A stretch of DNA of 8,397 bases from Thiomargarita sp. (lineage in GTDB: Bacteria > Pseudomonadota > Gammaproteobacteria > Beggiatoales > Beggiatoaceae): positions 1 through 8,397 of the forward strand of contig JAGLFE010000439.1 in NCBI GenBank assembly GCA_023144675.1, given 5' to 3'. Under the pieces are notes generated by a model. The model did no database searches. It was not told where the DNA came from and saw only the letters and a program-made list of their open reading frames with translations. A program made the translations under genes and the position numbers. Positions 6,271 through 8,397 of this stretch are shown piece by piece; positions within the stretch are counted from its first letter, which is position 1, and the number at the start of each line of letters is the position of its first letter.

Positions 6271-7614
6271 TTACTGTTTCAAAAACTTAAAACCATTTTT
6301 TTCCGATACCAAATCAAAACTAATATTATTTAATAGAAAATTTGATGATTTAAGTTGCGCAATATGTATTTTACCATTTAAATTTAGCTGACGTAATATT
6401 TTCAATGGCACAATAATATCTTTAGCCATTAAAGGTTTATGAGTTGTTTTTGAGGACAATTTATAATAATCTAAATCTAGTTTATTAATTGTGGCATTGA
6501 AAGTAATAGCTGGTATTTTAAAATTTTCAATATTAATATCAGCTTGTAAATGGTTATTATCTAAATTTGCGGTTAATTGCAATTGTAATTGGGATGAATT
6601 TCCGTGCAACTGGGTTGTAATTGACAACGAAGTTAATGCTTTGCTATTCATGGTTTTAGGAAATTTTTGTCCAAATAATTGCAGTAATTTACGTAAATTA
6701 AATTTAGCCAATTTTAGTGAACTTTCCATCGTTGCTTGCTTAAATAAGGAAGTAAATTGTAGATTGCCCTGTAAATTCAAATTCATAAATTTTGCGACTA
6801 ATTTATTTATTTTAACCATCTGTTGTTGCCGATTAAGCTTAATTATTTTGGCATTAAGAAATAAACGTTGTTGTCCTTGAGGAAGTAATTTATTTTGTAA
6901 TATTGCAATTATTGTTGGATTTTCTAAAATAAATTGTGATGGCGACCAAATTATTCGAGTATTTAAATCTAATTTTCCTTGAATTGATAAGCTATTTTGG
7001 ACTGCAAAATTCGCAGTTAATAATAATTTAATCGGTTGTTCAAATAAAATTGCCGACGTTTTTAAATTAATCTCCGAAAATTTATAATTCTGATGGTGCA
7101 ATTGATCTTGCCAATTAATTTGCGTATTTTTAAGATTAAGTTGTTTAATAAAAAATTGCGTATTTTGGCTAAAGTTATTATTTGACCTTGTTTTTGGTTT
7201 TTTTAAAAAATTAATCAGATTATTCCAATTCGTTTGCCCGTTTTGCTTACGAATTAAATTAATTTCAATTCCATCTAATAAAATAGCCTCTATTTCTATA
7301 ATATTGTAAAATAATGCTATGGGATTAATAAAAACTTGGCTATGATTAACGCTAATAAAAGTTTGGTTTTGATCAAAATTAACAGTATTGTGTAAACTAA
7401 TTTTCCCTAAACTCAAACTAATTTTAGGATAAAAATTCAAATTAATATCGCCATTAATGACAAAATGATGCCCAGTTGCATTTTCAACTATATTAGCAAT
7501 TTGTATTTTGTAATCATTTGGATTGACTAAATAAATAGTCGCAAGCACTATAATTAATAGCAATAAAATAATAAAATGCAATAATTTAGCTAGAATATTG
7601 TAAAATTTGGTCAT
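6271..7614 (-). CDS. AsmA-family inner-membrane protein, C-terminally short
   Basis: The product is 447 residues. A single N-terminal membrane anchor at about 9-30 is followed by the classical AsmA start NPNDYKIQIANIVENATGHH, then FVINGDINLNFYPKISLSLG and repeating beta-strand stretches of the periplasmic bridge-like domain. AsmA-type proteins are implicated in outer-membrane assembly and, for larger relatives (TamB, YhdP, YdbH), in phospholipid transport across the periplasm. The typical segment LRQLNLNGKIHIAQLKSSNFLLNNISFDLV occurs only at the very end (about 405-440). In full-length AsmA (E. coli 617 residues) this motif is followed by a further 150-200 residues. Here TAA at 6271 ends the frame, and the next gene starts 47 bases on, leaving no room for a remnant. 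The gene is very AT-rich and rich in Asn, Ile and Lys. It is the first gene of the three-gene operon. No Shine-Dalgarno sequence is evident at ATG 7614. Confidence 0.8.
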   Translation of the reverse strand: MTKFYNILAKLLHFIILLLLIIVLATIYLVNPNDYKIQIANIVENATGHHFVINGDINLNFYPKISLSLGKISLHNTVNFDQNQTFISVNHSQVFINPIALFYNIIEIEAILLDGIEINLIRKQNGQTNWNNLINFLKKPKTRSNNNFSQNTQFFIKQLNLKNTQINWQDQLHHQNYKFSEINLKTSAILFEQPIKLLLTANFAVQNSLSIQGKLDLNTRIIWSPSQFILENPTIIAILQNKLLPQGQQRLFLNAKIIKLNRQQQMVKINKLVAKFMNLNLQGNLQFTSLFKQATMESSLKLAKFNLRKLLQLFGQKFPKTMNSKALTSLSITTQLHGNSSQLQLQLTANLDNNHLQADINIENFKIPAITFNATINKLDLDYYKLSSKTTHKPLMAKDIIVPLKILRQLNLNGKIHIAQLKSSNFLLNNISFDLVSEKNGFKFLKQ

Positions 7615-7699
7615 TATAATTTATTATTATATACAATTTAGGGTTAAACTAAAATTAATTATATTTAATTTACCGAAAACGCAGGAAACTAGCAAAATA
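7615..7699. promoter_or_regulatory. Divergent promoter region between the AsmA-like operon and ilvC
   Basis: These 85 very AT-rich bases separate two divergent genes, so both promoters probably lie here. For ilvC the best candidate is TTTAGG (7637-7642), a 17-base spacer and TATATT (7660-7665), which would give a leader of about 28 bases containing AGGAAA (7683-7688). For the minus strand a TATAAT (7631-7626) is present, but no good -35 was found and it sits only 12 bases from the start codon. In DNA this AT-rich such boxes arise by chance, so these are candidates only. No attenuator or T-box-like leader fits in this space. Confidence 0.35.
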
Positions 7700-8397
7700 A
7701 TGAATATTTTTTACGATAAAGATGCTGATCTTACGCTGATTCAAGCTAAAAAGGTTGCTATTATTGGTTACGGTTCACAAGGACACGCCCATGCTAATAA
7801 CTTACATGAATCTGGTGTAGAAGTTGTAGTTGGATTGCGTCAAGGTTCCAGTTCAGAACAAAAAGTTAAAAATGCTGGCTTGCAAAGCAAAACTATTGAA
7901 GCAGCAGTTGCTTGGGCAGATTTAATCATGGTTTTAGCTCCTGATGAGCATCAAGCCCAATTATATCGCGAATCGATTGAACCCAATATAAAAAAAGGCG
8001 CATCTTTAGCATTTGCACATGGATTTAATATTCATTTTGAACAAATTGAGCCACGAAAAGATTTAGATGTAATTATGATTGCGCCCAAAGGACCTGGACA
8101 TTTAGTTCGTTCTACTTATACACAGGGTGCTGGCGTACCTTCATTAATTGCAGTTTACCAAGATGCTTCTGGACAAGCTAAAAATATTGCACTTTCTTAT
8201 GCTTCAGCTAATGGTGGAGGACGTGCTGGCGTAATTGAAACTACTTTTAAAGAAGAAACTGAAACTGATTTATTTGGTGAACAAGCCGTTTTATGTGGTG
8301 GATTAACTGCATTATCCCAAGCTGGATTTGAAACTTTAGTTGAAGCTGGTTATGCACCTGAAATGGCTTATTTTGAATGTATGCATGAGTTGAAACT
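7700..8397 (+). CDS. ilvC: Ketol-acid reductoisomerase, class I, 3' end outside window
   Basis: IlvC converts acetolactate (or acetohydroxybutyrate) to the dihydroxy acid by Mg-dependent alkyl migration and NADPH reduction, the second step of valine and isoleucine synthesis, in the cytoplasm. The 232 codons visible cover the Rossmann domain and the start of the helical knotted domain. Seen are the dinucleotide motif GYGSQGHAHA at 23-32, the cofactor-specificity loop GLRQGSSSEQK at 45-55, catalytic His107 in AFAHGFN, Lys130 in APKGPGH, and Mg ligands Asp190 and Glu194 in ETDLFGEQ. Glu226 and Glu230 follow in YFECMHELK; this numbering matches class I (short, about 330-340 residue) enzymes exactly. 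Two serines in the loop favour NADPH. ATG 7700 is preceded by AGGAAA with a rather long spacing of 11 bases. About 100 residues lie beyond the window. It is transcribed away from the AsmA-like operon. Confidence 0.96.
   Translation, partial: MNIFYDKDADLTLIQAKKVAIIGYGSQGHAHANNLHESGVEVVVGLRQGSSSEQKVKNAGLQSKTIEAAVAWADLIMVLAPDEHQAQLYRESIEPNIKKGASLAFAHGFNIHFEQIEPRKDLDVIMIAPKGPGHLVRSTYTQGAGVPSLIAVYQDASGQAKNIALSYASANGGGRAGVIETTFKEETETDLFGEQAVLCGGLTALSQAGFETLVEAGYAPEMAYFECMHELK

Noticed and set aside
6491..6880. A 129-codon plus-strand open frame inside the AsmA-like gene
   Set aside because: It is antisense to a frame with a clear membrane anchor and AsmA signature. Its translation shows no domain and is Asn/Cys-rich in the pattern of a shadow frame.

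Overview
The window is AT-rich. Hand counts of 60-base blocks give about 27-30% GC in most genes and up to 60% in part of the first gene. It looks like a chromosomal segment of a Gram-negative bacterium, most likely a gammaproteobacterium. The evidence is a heptose-isomerase-type SIS protein, an AsmA-family inner-membrane protein, an outer-membrane-type lipoprotein, BioF and a class I IlvC. A Thiotrichales/Beggiatoaceae-like host would fit the low GC, the STAND ATPase and the ACCTG-N-CAGGT palindromic repeat, but that is inference.

Layout: (1) Bases 1-1653 (+) hold the 3' part of a membrane-anchored STAND/Orc-like P-loop ATPase; the frame is open from base 1, so the gene begins outside the window. 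(2) 1792-2385 (+) is a SIS-domain phosphoheptose isomerase (GmhA-like, with some DiaA resemblance). (3) On the minus strand, converging on it after only 4 bases, are a RimJ/RimL-like GNAT acetyltransferase (3088-2390) and, just upstream of it, bioF (4283-3111), probably one transcript. (4) 4284-4493 is non-coding and carries a nested inverted repeat of about 90 bases. Its core hairpin has a minus-strand U-tract and could terminate the next operon. (5) A minus-strand envelope operon runs 7614 to 4494: a short AsmA-like protein, an Asp-rich lipoprotein with a calcium-loop-like motif, and a secreted serine hydrolase with a C-terminal DUF2135/YfaP-like beta domain. The last two genes are coupled through a Shine-Dalgarno sequence that overlaps the upstream stop codon. 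(6) From 7700 (+), divergent from the operon, runs ilvC (class I ketol-acid reductoisomerase), cut by the window end.

The metabolic genes (bioF, ilvC, gmhA-like) are ordinary housekeeping. The parts without an obvious textbook role are the lipoprotein-hydrolase pair behind the short AsmA protein, the STAND ATPase with its strong internal composition shift, and the nested palindromic element. No CRISPR array, tRNA, rRNA, transposase or phage gene was seen.
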